Source: Hyphomicrobiales bacterium
GTDB lineage: Bacteria > Pseudomonadota > Alphaproteobacteria > Rhizobiales > Phreatobacteraceae
Reading direction: 5' to 3'
Assembly (NCBI GenBank): GCA_017304475.1
Contig: JAFKKV010000041.1
Coordinates: 1-64,000 of the forward strand
DNA: 64,000 bases
Of the stretch, positions 25,488 to 34,332 are shown piece by piece. The position numbers were made by a program, and so were the translations under genes. The notes beneath the pieces are model-generated. The model did no database searches and had not been told where the DNA came from. It saw nothing but the letters and a program-made list of their open reading frames with translations. Within the stretch, counting starts at the first letter, position 1. Each line of letters starts with the position of its first letter.

Positions 25488-27017
25488 ATGCTCCGCGCGA
25501 ATGAAGCCTGTGGCCCCATGCTGAACTGCCGATCGCGCGAATATGGGGCCGGCAGGCCGGCGGATCCGGCAGTGGTTTGGCCCCGTCTACGGGGGCTCGG
25601 CCGTAGTGGGATCACCCGCGCGATCGCGGCCGCTGCCGCCACGGCCATCGCCGTGATCGGCCTGGCAGGCGCGGCGTGGGGCCAGGCCGCGCCTGAACGC
25701 ATCCTGATCGATCACGTGCATATCCTTGACGGTCATGGCGGCCCGCCGGTCGCGGGCCGCGTCCTCGTCGTCGGCGAGCGCATCGCCGGGATCCTGCCGC
25801 CGACCGGCCCGACCCTCCGCGATGTGACGGTCATCGACGGCGCGAACGGTTACCTTCTGCCCGGCTTCATCGACATGCATGCCCATCTGCTGCAGCCGCG
25901 ATGCGCTGTCGACAGCATCCCCTTCGTCCGGTTCAGCAGGGACGTTTCGGAGAGGATGATGTCGGTGCTGCTCGATTTCGGCATCACCACCGTGCGCAGC
26001 CCGGCGACGCCGACCGTCGACGGCCTCAAGCTGCGTGACGACCTCAATGCGGGCCGCGTCCGGGGCCCGCGCGCCTTTGCGTCGGCTGAGCTGATCAACG
26101 ACCCGAGCCTGACCGATGCGCGGCTGCGCGCGGTCGTACGGGATGCGCTGCCTTACCGTCCCGACTACTTCAAGGTCTATGCCCGCCTGTCGCCGGAGGC
26201 TGTCGCCAGTGTCATCGACGAGGCGCACCGGCACGCAATTCCCGTCATCGGCCATATGGGGCGCACGTCCTGGCTGGAGGCCGCGCGGCTCGGTATCGAT
26301 CACCTCGCCCACGCCGTCGACTGGTCGCCCAAGACATTGACCGCGGCAGCCCGCGAGCATTACGCCGCCGCCATTCGCCGCCACGGCATTCGTGGTGTCT
26401 TCAGGGCCCGGATCGACTGGCTCGAATTGCTCGATCTGGAGTCCCCGGAAGTGCGCGAGATGATTGCCGCGGTGGCGGCGCGCGGCATTTCGGTCGACCT
26501 GACGCTGATTGCTTATGATACCAAGTTCGCCGCGCCGAATGGCGGGCGTTATGCCGAAAACCGTTTCGTGCGGATCGTGCCGGAGCTCCACCGGGACTGG
26601 ACGCAGTGCCCCGATATCACCGGGACGGGCGACTGGACCGGCGACGATTATCGGCGCTGGAATGCGGTCTATCCGAAGCTGCAGGCGCTGGTGCGCCTGA
26701 TGCGCGATGCCGGCGTTCTCCTGGTCTCCGGCACGGACCTGACCAATCCATGGATCATCCCGGGCGAGAGCCTGCACCAGGAGTTCGAACTCCTGGTGGG
26801 CGCCGGCCTGTCGCCCGCCGAGGTGCTGAAATTGACCGGAGAAAACGCGGCGCGGGCGCTGCGCTCACCCGATGTCGGCCTGATCGAGGTGGGCCGCCGC
26901 GCCGATCTCGTGCTGCTGGGCGCCAATCCGCTCGACGACATCGGCAATACCCGCCAGATCCGCTGGGTCATGCAGGCCGGCAGGCATGTGTCTGACGGGC
27001 CCGGCCCGGGTCCGTGA
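25488..27017 (+). CDS. Exported metal-dependent amidohydrolase
   Basis: A 509-residue frame if the first ATG is used; a GTG at 25572 would place the hydrophobic segment (TRAIAAAAATAIAVIGLAGAAWGQ) at the N-terminus as a normal signal peptide, so that start is likelier. Amidohydrolase metal ligands are visible: DMHAH after the GFI strand, a candidate carbamylated Lys in DYFKVYARL, VIGHMGR, DHLAHAVDW and the final Asp in LVSGTDLTN. The C-terminal beta sandwich resumes with GLIEVGRRADLVLLGANPLD. The family hydrolyses amide or ester bonds (imidazolonepropionase/prolidase-like group). The periplasmic location is inferred. No linked genes identify the substrate. Confidence 0.8.
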   Translation: MLRANEACGPMLNCRSREYGAGRPADPAVVWPRLRGLGRSGITRAIAAAAATAIAVIGLAGAAWGQAAPERILIDHVHILDGHGGPPVAGRVLVVGERIAGILPPTGPTLRDVTVIDGANGYLLPGFIDMHAHLLQPRCAVDSIPFVRFSRDVSERMMSVLLDFGITTVRSPATPTVDGLKLRDDLNAGRVRGPRAFASAELINDPSLTDARLRAVVRDALPYRPDYFKVYARLSPEAVASVIDEAHRHAIPVIGHMGRTSWLEAARLGIDHLAHAVDWSPKTLTAAAREHYAAAIRRHGIRGVFRARIDWLELLDLESPEVREMIAAVAARGISVDLTLIAYDTKFAAPNGGRYAENRFVRIVPELHRDWTQCPDITGTGDWTGDDYRRWNAVYPKLQALVRLMRDAGVLLVSGTDLTNPWIIPGESLHQEFELLVGAGLSPAEVLKLTGENAARALRSPDVGLIEVGRRADLVLLGANPLDDIGNTRQIRWVMQAGRHVSDGPGPGP

Positions 27018-27138
27018 CGACAGGCGCGAGACATCGATGCATGAGTGGTGATGCAGGCTTGGCACGGGTTCGATAGCGCAGACTGGTGGCGCATGGAGGC
27101 CGGCCGCGCCCGCTTGACCCTGCCGGTGGGCCTCCTTG

Positions 27139-27789
27139 CTAAGATGTCCGGACCCGGGGAGATGTCCCGACCGGCATCATGTCATAGGGCGGCTTCCAGC
27201 CTTGTAGCGCGGCGAGACGGCGTCGCCAGGCGTCGATAGCCGGGTATTCCTCGGCAATGTCGATGCCGGTCTCCGTGGCGGGGTAATAGACATAGCCCGC
27301 CATCGAGAAATCGACGATGGTCACCGTCTCGCCCAGCACGAAGGGGCGCTCGGCCAGATGCTTGTCGGCGATGGCGAAAGTGTTTTCGACACGCGATCTC
27401 AGAAACGCCAGGACGGCGGGGTCGACGGGCTGAGGCGTCAGGCAGTTCTGGAAGCGGTGCATCGCGTAATTGTTGGTGAATTTGTGATTGTCGAAGAACA
27501 GCCAGCGCATGGCCTCGAAGCGCTCGTCCTGTGTCGGGGCGAATTTGCCGGTCGTTTCCGCCAGCCAGAGCAATATCGCCGCTGACTGAGACATCCGCTT
27601 GCCCGCGACCTCGAGCACCGGCACCTCGCCCATGATGTTCATATCGGCGCGCCAATTGGTCTCGCGTGTCACGCCGCCGGCGAATTCGACCCCAACGGGC
27701 TCCCAGTCAAGCCCGGCGCAATTCAGATAGAGCGCGATCTTGTAGGCGTTGCCCGAGGCACCGATGCAATAGAGCTTATAGTGAGACAT
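27139..27789 (-). CDS. Glutathione S-transferase family protein
   Basis: A 216-residue cytosolic GST. The thioredoxin-like N-terminal domain (residues 1-78) has YKLYCIGASGNAYKIALYL and the cis-Pro glutathione site GEVPVLEVAGKRMSQSAAIL. The helical C-terminal domain ends YPAIDAWRRRLAALQGWKPP. ATG 27789 was chosen because residues upstream in the open frame do not fit the fold. The active residue is probably Ser/Tyr/Cys in the first helix region (CIGASGNA). It is convergent with the amidohydrolase gene. The substrate is unknown. Confidence 0.85.
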   Translation of the reverse strand: MSHYKLYCIGASGNAYKIALYLNCAGLDWEPVGVEFAGGVTRETNWRADMNIMGEVPVLEVAGKRMSQSAAILLWLAETTGKFAPTQDERFEAMRWLFFDNHKFTNNYAMHRFQNCLTPQPVDPAVLAFLRSRVENTFAIADKHLAERPFVLGETVTIVDFSMAGYVYYPATETGIDIAEEYPAIDAWRRRLAALQGWKPPYDMMPVGTSPRVRTS

Positions 27790-28145
27790 GGCTTCGCCCC
27801 CGGTGAACAGGCGCGAGGCGCACGCTGGCTGCCGCGTCCCACCCGAACCCGTTCTGACGCCGGCATCATCCCGGTCCATCGCGTGAAAGGCCAGCGGCCA
27901 CCGTCGGAACCCGATGGGGGCCATCTGGCCGCACGTGAGAGACGCGTCGCCGCGCCTGTCCCGTCATAGGAGCATAGTCACAGAGCAAGTGGTACCCGGT
28001 GCTGCGGCCAGGTGCGCCAGGCAAGCCTTTCGGCGGCGTCGGGGGCGTGACCAGTTGGGCCCTGGCGCCGGATTTCGCGCAGCTTTTGCTCTACCGGCCG
28101 CGCCCGTGGTAACGCCTTGGCCTCGGTAACCGCAGGGGATCAGGC
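27790..28145. other. Intergenic stretch between divergent GST and VOC genes
   Basis: No gene or hairpin is apparent. It separates two divergently transcribed genes and so must hold both promoters; no convincing -35/-10 pair stands out. Confidence 0.5.
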
Positions 28146-28544
28146 ATGTATAGCCACGTGACGGCCGGCACCAATGACATCGAGCGCTCGCGCGCCTTCT
28201 ACGACGCCGTGCTGGGCGCGCTCGGCTTCGCCAGGCGCTGGAACTTCCCGGCGTCGTCGGGTTATGCGCCCGAGGGCGAGATGCGGCCGCAATATTGGAT
28301 CTTGCGGCCTTTCGACGAAAGTCCCGCGCGGGCCGGCAATGGTATCATGCCGGGCTTCCTGGCGCCCGACCGTGCGGCGGTCGACGCCTTTTATCGTGCG
28401 GCATTGGCGCATGGCGGCCAGGACGAGGGGCCGCCCGGCCTGCGCGCCCATTACCACCCGCATTATTATGGCGCCTATGTCCGCGATCCCGACGGCAACA
28501 AGCTCTGCGCCTGCTGCCACCAGCCCTATCCCGGCGACAAATAG
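28146..28544 (+). CDS. VOC family (glyoxalase-like) protein
   Basis: A 132-residue single-module vicinal oxygen chelate protein. It opens with SHVTAGTNDIERSRAFYDAV (beta strand with His4, then the first helix). The second half ends YYGAYVRDPDGNKLCACCH, the typical VOC metal-site region, although the terminal Glu/His ligands differ from canonical glyoxalase I. Shine-Dalgarno AGGGGATC precedes the ATG. Related proteins include lactoylglutathione lyase-like enzymes of unknown substrate. It is convergent with htpX. Confidence 0.82.
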   Translation: MYSHVTAGTNDIERSRAFYDAVLGALGFARRWNFPASSGYAPEGEMRPQYWILRPFDESPARAGNGIMPGFLAPDRAAVDAFYRAALAHGGQDEGPPGLRAHYHPHYYGAYVRDPDGNKLCACCHQPYPGDK

Positions 28545-28573
28545 CTGGCGGCAAGGTCACCGGCCGGCGCGAT

Positions 28574-29641
28574 TCACGGCTTCGGCCGGGCGCCCCAGGG
28601 GCCACGGTCCTGCACCATGGTGGGCAGGTCCTGCCGGTCGCGCAGGGCCGGCGCCTGCGGCGGCATGGCCTGCGGCACCCGGCCGCCGGCCATCTGCACC
28701 AGGGCCTGGACACGCTTGGTGATCGAAGGGTGGGTCGAGAACAGGTCGCTGAAACTGTCCGGGTCGTTCTCGAAACACATGTCCATCAGGCCGGAGGGGA
28801 CACCCTCGATATCGGCGCGCCCGGAGATCTTCAGCAGTGCGGAGATCATCGCGTCGGGGTTCTTGGTCAGTTCCACCGCGCCGGCATCGGCGAGATATTC
28901 GCGGGAGCGCGACAGCGACAGGCGCACCATGACGGCCAGGAACCAGGACACCACGATCAGCCCGACGCCGATCGCCACCGCCGCGAAATTGACCTTTCGG
29001 CTGTCGTCCGACGATGACGACGACGAGCGGAAGCCGCCGCTGGCGAACATGCGGAAGGTGATCTCGCCGATCAGCGACAGCACGCCGGCGATGACGACGG
29101 CGATGATCATCAGCCGGACGTCGCCGTTGCGGATATGGGTCAGTTCGTGGGCCAGCACCGCTTCGATTTCGGCATCGTCGAGCGTGTTGATCAGGCCCGA
29201 TGTCACCGTCACCGTGAACTGCTTGTCATTGACCCCGCTGGCGAAGGCGTTGAGCGCCTCGCTCTCGACAATGGCGAGCTTCGGCATGGTCAGGCCGCGC
29301 GAGATGCAGAGATTTTCCAGCATCTTGTAGAGTTTCGGATTGTCCGCGCGGGTGACCCCGGTGGCGCCCGACACGGCGCCGATCAGCGCCACGTTGAAGC
29401 GATAGCCGATGAACACCCAGGCGAGCGTGCCGGCGGTCACGAAGGGCATGGCGCCGAGAAAGGTCTTGAAGGTTTCGAGCTTGACGTTGGCGCCATAGGG
29501 CAGGCCGTTCAGGCCATGGAACACCAGGATGACGCCGAAGGTCATGAGATAGGCGAGCAGGAACAGCCCGCCGATCAGGAACCACGAGCGGATCTTGTTG
29601 TTGCGGATGTGGCTGTAGAGCCCGAAGGCCTGGCCCGGCAT
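28574..29641 (-). CDS. HtpX-like M48 family zinc metalloprotease
   Basis: A 355-residue membrane protease. Membrane helices lie at residues about 20-42 and 66-90, with two more after the active site (MIIAVVIAGVLSLIGEI; AAVAIGVGLIVVSWFLAV). The zinc motif HELTH is at residues 165-169, with the third ligand Glu in SREYLADAGAVEL. The C-terminus is a Pro/Arg-rich tail (VPQAMPPQAPALRDRQDL). It lies 19 bases downstream of lemA; LemA-M48 pairs are widespread and probably act together in membrane-protein quality control. Confidence 0.88.
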   Translation of the reverse strand: MPGQAFGLYSHIRNNKIRSWFLIGGLFLLAYLMTFGVILVFHGLNGLPYGANVKLETFKTFLGAMPFVTAGTLAWVFIGYRFNVALIGAVSGATGVTRADNPKLYKMLENLCISRGLTMPKLAIVESEALNAFASGVNDKQFTVTVTSGLINTLDDAEIEAVLAHELTHIRNGDVRLMIIAVVIAGVLSLIGEITFRMFASGGFRSSSSSSDDSRKVNFAAVAIGVGLIVVSWFLAVMVRLSLSRSREYLADAGAVELTKNPDAMISALLKISGRADIEGVPSGLMDMCFENDPDSFSDLFSTHPSITKRVQALVQMAGGRVPQAMPPQAPALRDRQDLPTMVQDRGPWGARPKP

Positions 29642-29660
29642 GGGCTTCTGCCCTTGGCCG

Positions 29661-30221
29661 TCAGAACTTCACGGTCGGCGGCGCCGCGTCCATCGTGGTG
29701 CGCGCCTCCGTTCCGACGTCGAAGAACTCACGCGCCGTGAAACCCATCTGCTGGGCGAACAGCACGGCCGGGAAAGCCTGGATCGAGGCGTTGAACTCGC
29801 TCACCGCGTTGTTGAAGAAGCGCCGGGCGGCGGCGAGCTTGTTCTCGACATCGGTCAGGTCGGTCTGCAATTGCTGGAAATTGGCGCTGGCCTTCAGGTC
29901 GGGATAGGCCTCGGCAAGTGCCAGCAGACGGCCGACCGCGCCGCTCAACTGCTGTTCGGCTGCGGCCTGCGCGGCCGGTCCCTGCGCGGCCTGCGCGGCA
30001 TTGCGCGCCTGGACGACGGCTTCCAGCGTGCCGCGCTCATGGGCGGCATAACCCTTCACGGTCTCGACCAGGTTGGGGATCAGGTCGTGGCGCTGCTTCA
30101 GCTGCACGTCGATATCGGCGAAGGCCTGGTTGACCCGCTGCCGCATGCCGACCAGGCCGTTATAGGTGAAGATCGCATAGACGACGAGGAGGACGATGAC
30201 GCCCAGAATGCCCCAAACCAT
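29661..30221 (-). CDS. lemA: LemA family protein
   Basis: A 186-residue protein anchored by an N-terminal helix (MVWGILGVIVLLVVYAIF). The following helical-bundle domain carries LemA signatures: YNGLVGMRQRVNQAFADIDV, LKQRHDLIPNLVETVKGYAA and RRFFNNAVSEFNASIQAFP. ATG 30221 has an AAGGATC Shine-Dalgarno. It is the first gene of a two-gene operon with the HtpX-like protease. The molecular role of LemA is not settled. Confidence 0.92.
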   Translation of the reverse strand: MVWGILGVIVLLVVYAIFTYNGLVGMRQRVNQAFADIDVQLKQRHDLIPNLVETVKGYAAHERGTLEAVVQARNAAQAAQGPAAQAAAEQQLSGAVGRLLALAEAYPDLKASANFQQLQTDLTDVENKLAAARRFFNNAVSEFNASIQAFPAVLFAQQMGFTAREFFDVGTEARTTMDAAPPTVKF

Positions 30222-30703
30222 GGCTGATCCTTTTTCACGTTCCGCGCGCCAACGTGCCATGCCTGCTCGCGCTAGGGAAGCCGGACCGAGGCAAGTCAGG
30301 CTCAGGCTTCCGGCAGAGTGGCTTTGGATGACTTGATAATCCGTGGGTTGTCATCGCGACATCGTGCGGGAACCACCGACTTCACCTCTCCCCGGCTGGC
30401 TACGACATTCACACAAGTCACGGGATGTGAATAAGCATCTTACGTCACCCCCGGCGAGCGAAGCGAGGGAAGGGGGTCCAGGAGCCAAAAGGCCGCGGTA
30501 TCAGCGCATGTGTCACGCGTATTTCGCTATGTCGAAGGATGTGCCCTGCAACGCTGGACCTCCTTCCCTCGCTTCGCTCGCCGGGGGTGACGTATTGAGT
30601 TCGTGTCACGCGCCATATGAACCCGATAGCGCAGGCGGGAGACTAAGAAGCGCTATCGATGCCAGACCTCCAACAGGGCGAAGTCAGCCGTACCCCGCGC
30701 CCG
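30222..30703. other. Intergenic stretch with long inverted repeat
   Basis: No gene. Its main content is the 40-bp-arm inverted repeat at 30441-30594. Open frames across it reflect the repeat sequence rather than a protein. Confidence 0.6.
30441..30594. repeat. Long inverted repeat, 40-bp arms with 74-bp spacer
   Basis: Left arm 30441-30480 and right arm 30555-30594 are reverse complements with one mismatch; the outer 33 bases match perfectly. The arms contain the internal palindrome GCGAGCGAAGCGAG-type core. There is no transposase or flanking direct repeat. It resembles the mobile intergenic palindromes (REP/RIME-like) of Rhizobiales. Confidence 0.9.
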
Positions 30704-31450
30704 TCAGTCCGACGACCGGCCTTTGCCGGTGAGCCAGGGCGACACCGCGCCCCAGGGCCGGTCGAGCGGCGTGCCATGGGCCGGGCGTTCGTCGCGCGGC
30801 AAGGTCAGCTGGTGGATTTCCAGGATCGGCAAGGGCGGGCCGGAATAGTTCTCGCTGACCAGCAGGCCGGACTTTGCCCCGCGCACCAGCACGGCGTCGG
30901 AGGGGGCGGCCGAGAATACCGCTTCGCCGGGCATCCGTTCGCGCCCGATCAGCTTGGTTTCCTCGAAAGCGACCGCGCCGCCATTGTCGGCATGCAGGAC
31001 ATAGAGCAAGGGCAGCTTTTCCGCCTCCTGGTAGCCGATCGCCTCGACGAAGCGCCAGCTTTCCTCGACCACCTCGTCGGAGGCGATGTCGGCGGCGAGC
31101 GCCCGCTTGGCGGCCGTCATGCGGGCACGCTTGGCGACCACCCGGACCATGCCGGCACCGCCCCAGGCGGCGAGCCAGAGGCAGGCGGCGATCGTCCAGG
31201 TGCGGTCGGTGCCGAATGACAGGCCGGTGGCGAATTGCAGGCCCCAGGCGGCCAGCAGCACCAGGGGGCCGATGAAGATCAGCGACAGGAGGCCGAGACC
31301 GACGCCGGAGCCGACCTCGGCGAGATCGGCCTGCGGCTGCAGGCGCAGCTCGTCCAGCGCACCTTCCAGCACGGCGCGCTCGCTGTGGTCGGCGGGCCGT
31401 CGGTAGGAAAGCGACAGGGGCCTTTCGCGTGCCTCGACCATGGGTCTCAT
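30704..31450 (-). CDS. Membrane protein of unknown function, coupled to ABC exporter
   Basis: A 248-residue protein. Two membrane helices lie at residues about 50-75 (LGLLSLIFIGPLVLLAAWGL) and 83-105 (WTIAACLWLAAWGGAGMV). The C-terminal cytosolic region (residues 110-248) contains LYVLHADNGGAVAFEETKL and ends near WGAVSPWLTGKG. I do not recognise a family. Its ATG overlaps the stop of the Atm1-type ABC exporter gene (ATGA), so the two are coupled. A role with the exporter is plausible but unproven. Confidence 0.7.
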   Translation of the reverse strand: MRPMVEARERPLSLSYRRPADHSERAVLEGALDELRLQPQADLAEVGSGVGLGLLSLIFIGPLVLLAAWGLQFATGLSFGTDRTWTIAACLWLAAWGGAGMVRVVAKRARMTAAKRALAADIASDEVVEESWRFVEAIGYQEAEKLPLLYVLHADNGGAVAFEETKLIGRERMPGEAVFSAAPSDAVLVRGAKSGLLVSENYSGPPLPILEIHQLTLPRDERPAHGTPLDRPWGAVSPWLTGKGRSSD

Positions 31451-33426
31451 TCCGCCGCCTCTTGGGGCGTCTTGCTGGTGGGTTCGCTCAGCAGTTCACT
31501 GAGTGATTCCTGCGATTGTGAGGCGGGCTCCTGCGCCCGCGCCGGCGTGCCGCGATCGAGACCGGCGATCTTCTCTTGTGCCTCGGCCGCCTCGCGTTGG
31601 CGATTCCACAATCCGGCATAGAGGCCGTGACGTGCAAGCAGTTCGGCATGCGTTCCGCGCTCGGCGACCCGGCCGCCCTCCAGCACGATGATCTCGTCGG
31701 CGCCGACAATGGTCGAGAGCCGGTGGGCGATGACGATGGCCGTGCGGTTCTCCGCGACCTTGTCGAGCGCGCCCTGGATTTCCCGCTCTGTATGGCTGTC
31801 GAGCGCCGATGTCGCCTCGTCCAGCACCAGGATCGGCGGCGATTTCAGGATGGTGCGGGCGATCGCCACGCGCTGCTTCTCGCCGCCCGAGAGCTTCAGG
31901 CCGCGTTCGCCCACCTCGGTCTCGTAGCCGTCGGGGTTGTGGCGGATGAAGTCATGGATCTGGGCGAGCTTGGCCGCCGCCTCGACCTCGGCGTCGTCCG
32001 CGTCCCAGCGGCCGTAGCGGATATTGTAGCGGATCGTGTCGTTGAACAGCACGGTGTCCTGCGGCACCATGCCGATGGCCTGGCGGAGCGAGCCCTGGGT
32101 GACGTCGCGGATGTCCTGGCCGTCAATGGTGATGCGGCCGCCCGAGATCTCGTAGAAGCGGAACAGCAGGCGCGAAATCGTCGATTTGCCGGCGCCCGAT
32201 GGACCGACGATCGCCACCGTCTTGCCGGCCGGCACCTCGAAGCTCACGCCCTTCAGGATCGGCCGGGCCGAGTCATAAGCGAAGGTCACGTCCTCGAAGC
32301 GGATCGCGCCGCCATTGACCGCCAGCGGCGGCGCGCCCGGCTTGTCCTGGATCTCCGGATTGCGGTCGAGGATCTGGAACATCGCCTCGATGTCGGTCAC
32401 CGCCTGCTTGATCTCGCGATAGACCATGCCCATGAAATTGAGCGGCTGGTAGAGCTGGATCATCATGGCATTGACCATGACGAAATCGCCGACCGTATTG
32501 CGGCCCTGCGCGATGTCGATGGCGCACATCACCATGCAGGCGGTCATGCCGAGCGTGAAGATCACCGCCTGGCCGGAGTTCAGCACGGCGAGCGAGGTGT
32601 AGGCCTTGGTGGAAGCCGCCTCGTATTTCGCCATGGAGACGTCGTAGCGGGCCTTCTCGCGCGCCTCCGCGCCGAAATATTTCACCGTCTCGTAGTTCAG
32701 GAGAGAGTCGATCGCCTTCACATTGGCGTTGTTGTCGCTGTCGTTCATGTCGCGGCGGATGCTGATGCGCCACTCGGTCGCCGAATAGGTGAACCAGAGA
32801 TAGAGCGCGACCGTCGCCAGGATGACCACCACATAGCGCCAGTCGAACATCCACAGCAGCACGCCGACGATCATCACCAACTCGATGATGGTCGGGGCGA
32901 GCTGCAGCATCAGCATGCGGACGATGGTCTCGATGCCGTTGCGGCCGCGCTCCAGCACGCGGGTGAGCCCGCCGGTCTTGCGTTCCAGATGGAAGCGCAG
33001 CGACAGCTTGTGCATATGCTCGAAGGTGATCAGCGCCAGCCGCCGGACCGCATGCATCGACACCTTGGCGAACAGCCCGTCGCGCATCTGGGTGATCAGC
33101 GCCATGACGATGCGCGCGAGACCATAGCCGAGCGTCAGCGCCACCGGCGGCGCCATCAGCCAGAGCCACCAGGACATGTCGGCGACCCGGGGGGCGGCCA
33201 GCGCGTCGGTCGCCCATTTGAAGGTGAAGGGCACCACCATGGTGACGAGCTTGGCCACCAGCAGCATGACCATGGCCCAGACCACGCGCAGCTTCAGGTC
33301 GGCCCGGTCACCCGGCCAGATGAACGGCCACAGATGCAGGATGGTGCGCGACAGCGCGCCACCTTCCGCGGAAACGCGCGGGCGCCCGGCGGGCGAGCTG
33401 GCCGTGTCTGGATCTGAGAGGGACAA
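31447..33426 (-). CDS. Atm1/HMT1-type ABC transporter, fused permease-ATPase
   Basis: A half-transporter of 659 residues from the inferred TTG start at 33426; the open frame reaches an ATG at 33600 but the extra residues look non-conserved. Six membrane helices span residues about 35-330 (type I exporter domain). The ATPase has Walker A GPSGAGKST, signature LSGGEKQRV, Walker B ILVLDEATSALD and H-loop IVIAHRLST. Motifs such as YETVKYFGAEAREKARYD and RTGGLTR-like segments are typical of the Atm1 subfamily, whose members export glutathione-linked sulfur species or metal conjugates. The homodimer acts in the inner membrane. Confidence 0.88.
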   Translation of the reverse strand: MSLSDPDTASSPAGRPRVSAEGGALSRTILHLWPFIWPGDRADLKLRVVWAMVMLLVAKLVTMVVPFTFKWATDALAAPRVADMSWWLWLMAPPVALTLGYGLARIVMALITQMRDGLFAKVSMHAVRRLALITFEHMHKLSLRFHLERKTGGLTRVLERGRNGIETIVRMLMLQLAPTIIELVMIVGVLLWMFDWRYVVVILATVALYLWFTYSATEWRISIRRDMNDSDNNANVKAIDSLLNYETVKYFGAEAREKARYDVSMAKYEAASTKAYTSLAVLNSGQAVIFTLGMTACMVMCAIDIAQGRNTVGDFVMVNAMMIQLYQPLNFMGMVYREIKQAVTDIEAMFQILDRNPEIQDKPGAPPLAVNGGAIRFEDVTFAYDSARPILKGVSFEVPAGKTVAIVGPSGAGKSTISRLLFRFYEISGGRITIDGQDIRDVTQGSLRQAIGMVPQDTVLFNDTIRYNIRYGRWDADDAEVEAAAKLAQIHDFIRHNPDGYETEVGERGLKLSGGEKQRVAIARTILKSPPILVLDEATSALDSHTEREIQGALDKVAENRTAIVIAHRLSTIVGADEIIVLEGGRVAERGTHAELLARHGLYAGLWNRQREAAEAQEKIAGLDRGTPARAQEPASQSQESLSELLSEPTSKTPQEAAE

Positions 33427-33676
33427 AATCGTCTCGGGCTTGAATTCGTATCGGGGGGGCTTCGTAGCAGAGTCTCGTGCCGCGCACGTTTGGCGGCGTC
33501 CTTGTCTGGAACCGATATAAGCACAGTCGCCTGCCTTTGCAGGGGGCGCGGCGCATGCCAGCCGCGATGGCGATCCCTCGCAATAGCTACCGCAGTGCAA
33601 GAGCGCCTTGATAAGACTGGCTGACCCGGCGCCTGAGGCCCGCTATCATGATGGCCGAGATTCACGGGGACCCGTC

Positions 33677-34288
33677 ATGGCCACCATTCGTTCCATTTGC
33701 GTCTATTGCGGTTCGGGCAACGGCCATGCGGCGATCCACCTGCAGGCAGCCAGGGAGTTCGGCGCCGCCATGGCCGCGGCCGGCATCCGGCTGGTCTATG
33801 GCGGCGGCGGCACCGGATTGATGGGAGCGCTCGCCGGCGCGGTGATCGAGAATGGCGGCCAGGTCACCGGCATCATTCCGGAATTCCTCAAGCGCAAGGA
33901 AATGGCGCTGGACGGCGTGCAGGAGCTGATCACCGTTCCCGACATGCATGTGCGCAAGATGACGATGTTCCACAAGGCCGACAGCTTCGTCGCGCTGCCT
34001 GGCGGCATCGGCACGCTGGAGGAACTGGTCGAGCAATTGACCTGGGCCCAGCTCGGCCGGCACCGCAAGCCGGTGGTCATCGCCAATATCGGCGGCTTCT
34101 GGGACCCGCTGAAGGTGCTGCTCGCCCATATGCGCGAAGAGGGCTTCATCCGGCCGGAGCTGGCGGTGAAATACAGCTTGGTCGAGCACGCCGCCGAGAT
34201 CATTCCGGCGCTGCAGGCCGCCGTCGCCGACCTGCCGGACGAGGCCTTGTCGGAAGAGCATGAGCCGGTGCTGATCGGCAAGATGTGA
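33677..34288 (+). CDS. LOG family protein (TIGR00730), nucleotide 5'-monophosphate phosphoribohydrolase-like
   Basis: A 203-residue Rossmann-fold enzyme. Hallmarks: the GGGGTGLMGALAGAV glycine-rich loop, MHVRKMTMF (catalytic Arg) and LPGGIGTLEEL (PGGxGTxxE). The family releases a free base from a nucleotide 5'-monophosphate (cytokinin activation in plants and LOG-like activity in bacteria). ATG 33677 fits the family start. It is divergent from the ABC exporter and convergent with cimA. Confidence 0.9.
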   Translation: MATIRSICVYCGSGNGHAAIHLQAAREFGAAMAAAGIRLVYGGGGTGLMGALAGAVIENGGQVTGIIPEFLKRKEMALDGVQELITVPDMHVRKMTMFHKADSFVALPGGIGTLEELVEQLTWAQLGRHRKPVVIANIGGFWDPLKVLLAHMREEGFIRPELAVKYSLVEHAAEIIPALQAAVADLPDEALSEEHEPVLIGKM

Positions 34289-34289
34289 G

Positions 34290-34312
34290 GCGAGGGGGCC
34301 GGTCCCCCTCGC
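34290..34312. terminator. GC-rich hairpin between convergent genes
   Basis: Perfect nine-base-pair stem (34290-34298 with 34304-34312) and CCGGT loop, between the LOG gene and cimA. There is no T run on either side, so it is only a possible bidirectional terminator. Confidence 0.45.
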
Positions 34313-34332
34313 AAGCTGCCGCCGAGACGCCC

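Noticed and set aside
30441..30594. Insertion sequence
   Set aside because: Only inverted arms are present; the 74-base spacer cannot encode a transposase and no target duplication was seen.
30343..30732. 129-residue frame crossing the inverted repeat upstream of lemA
   Set aside because: Most of its length is the palindromic repeat and it has no Shine-Dalgarno sequence; typical false gene over a repeat.
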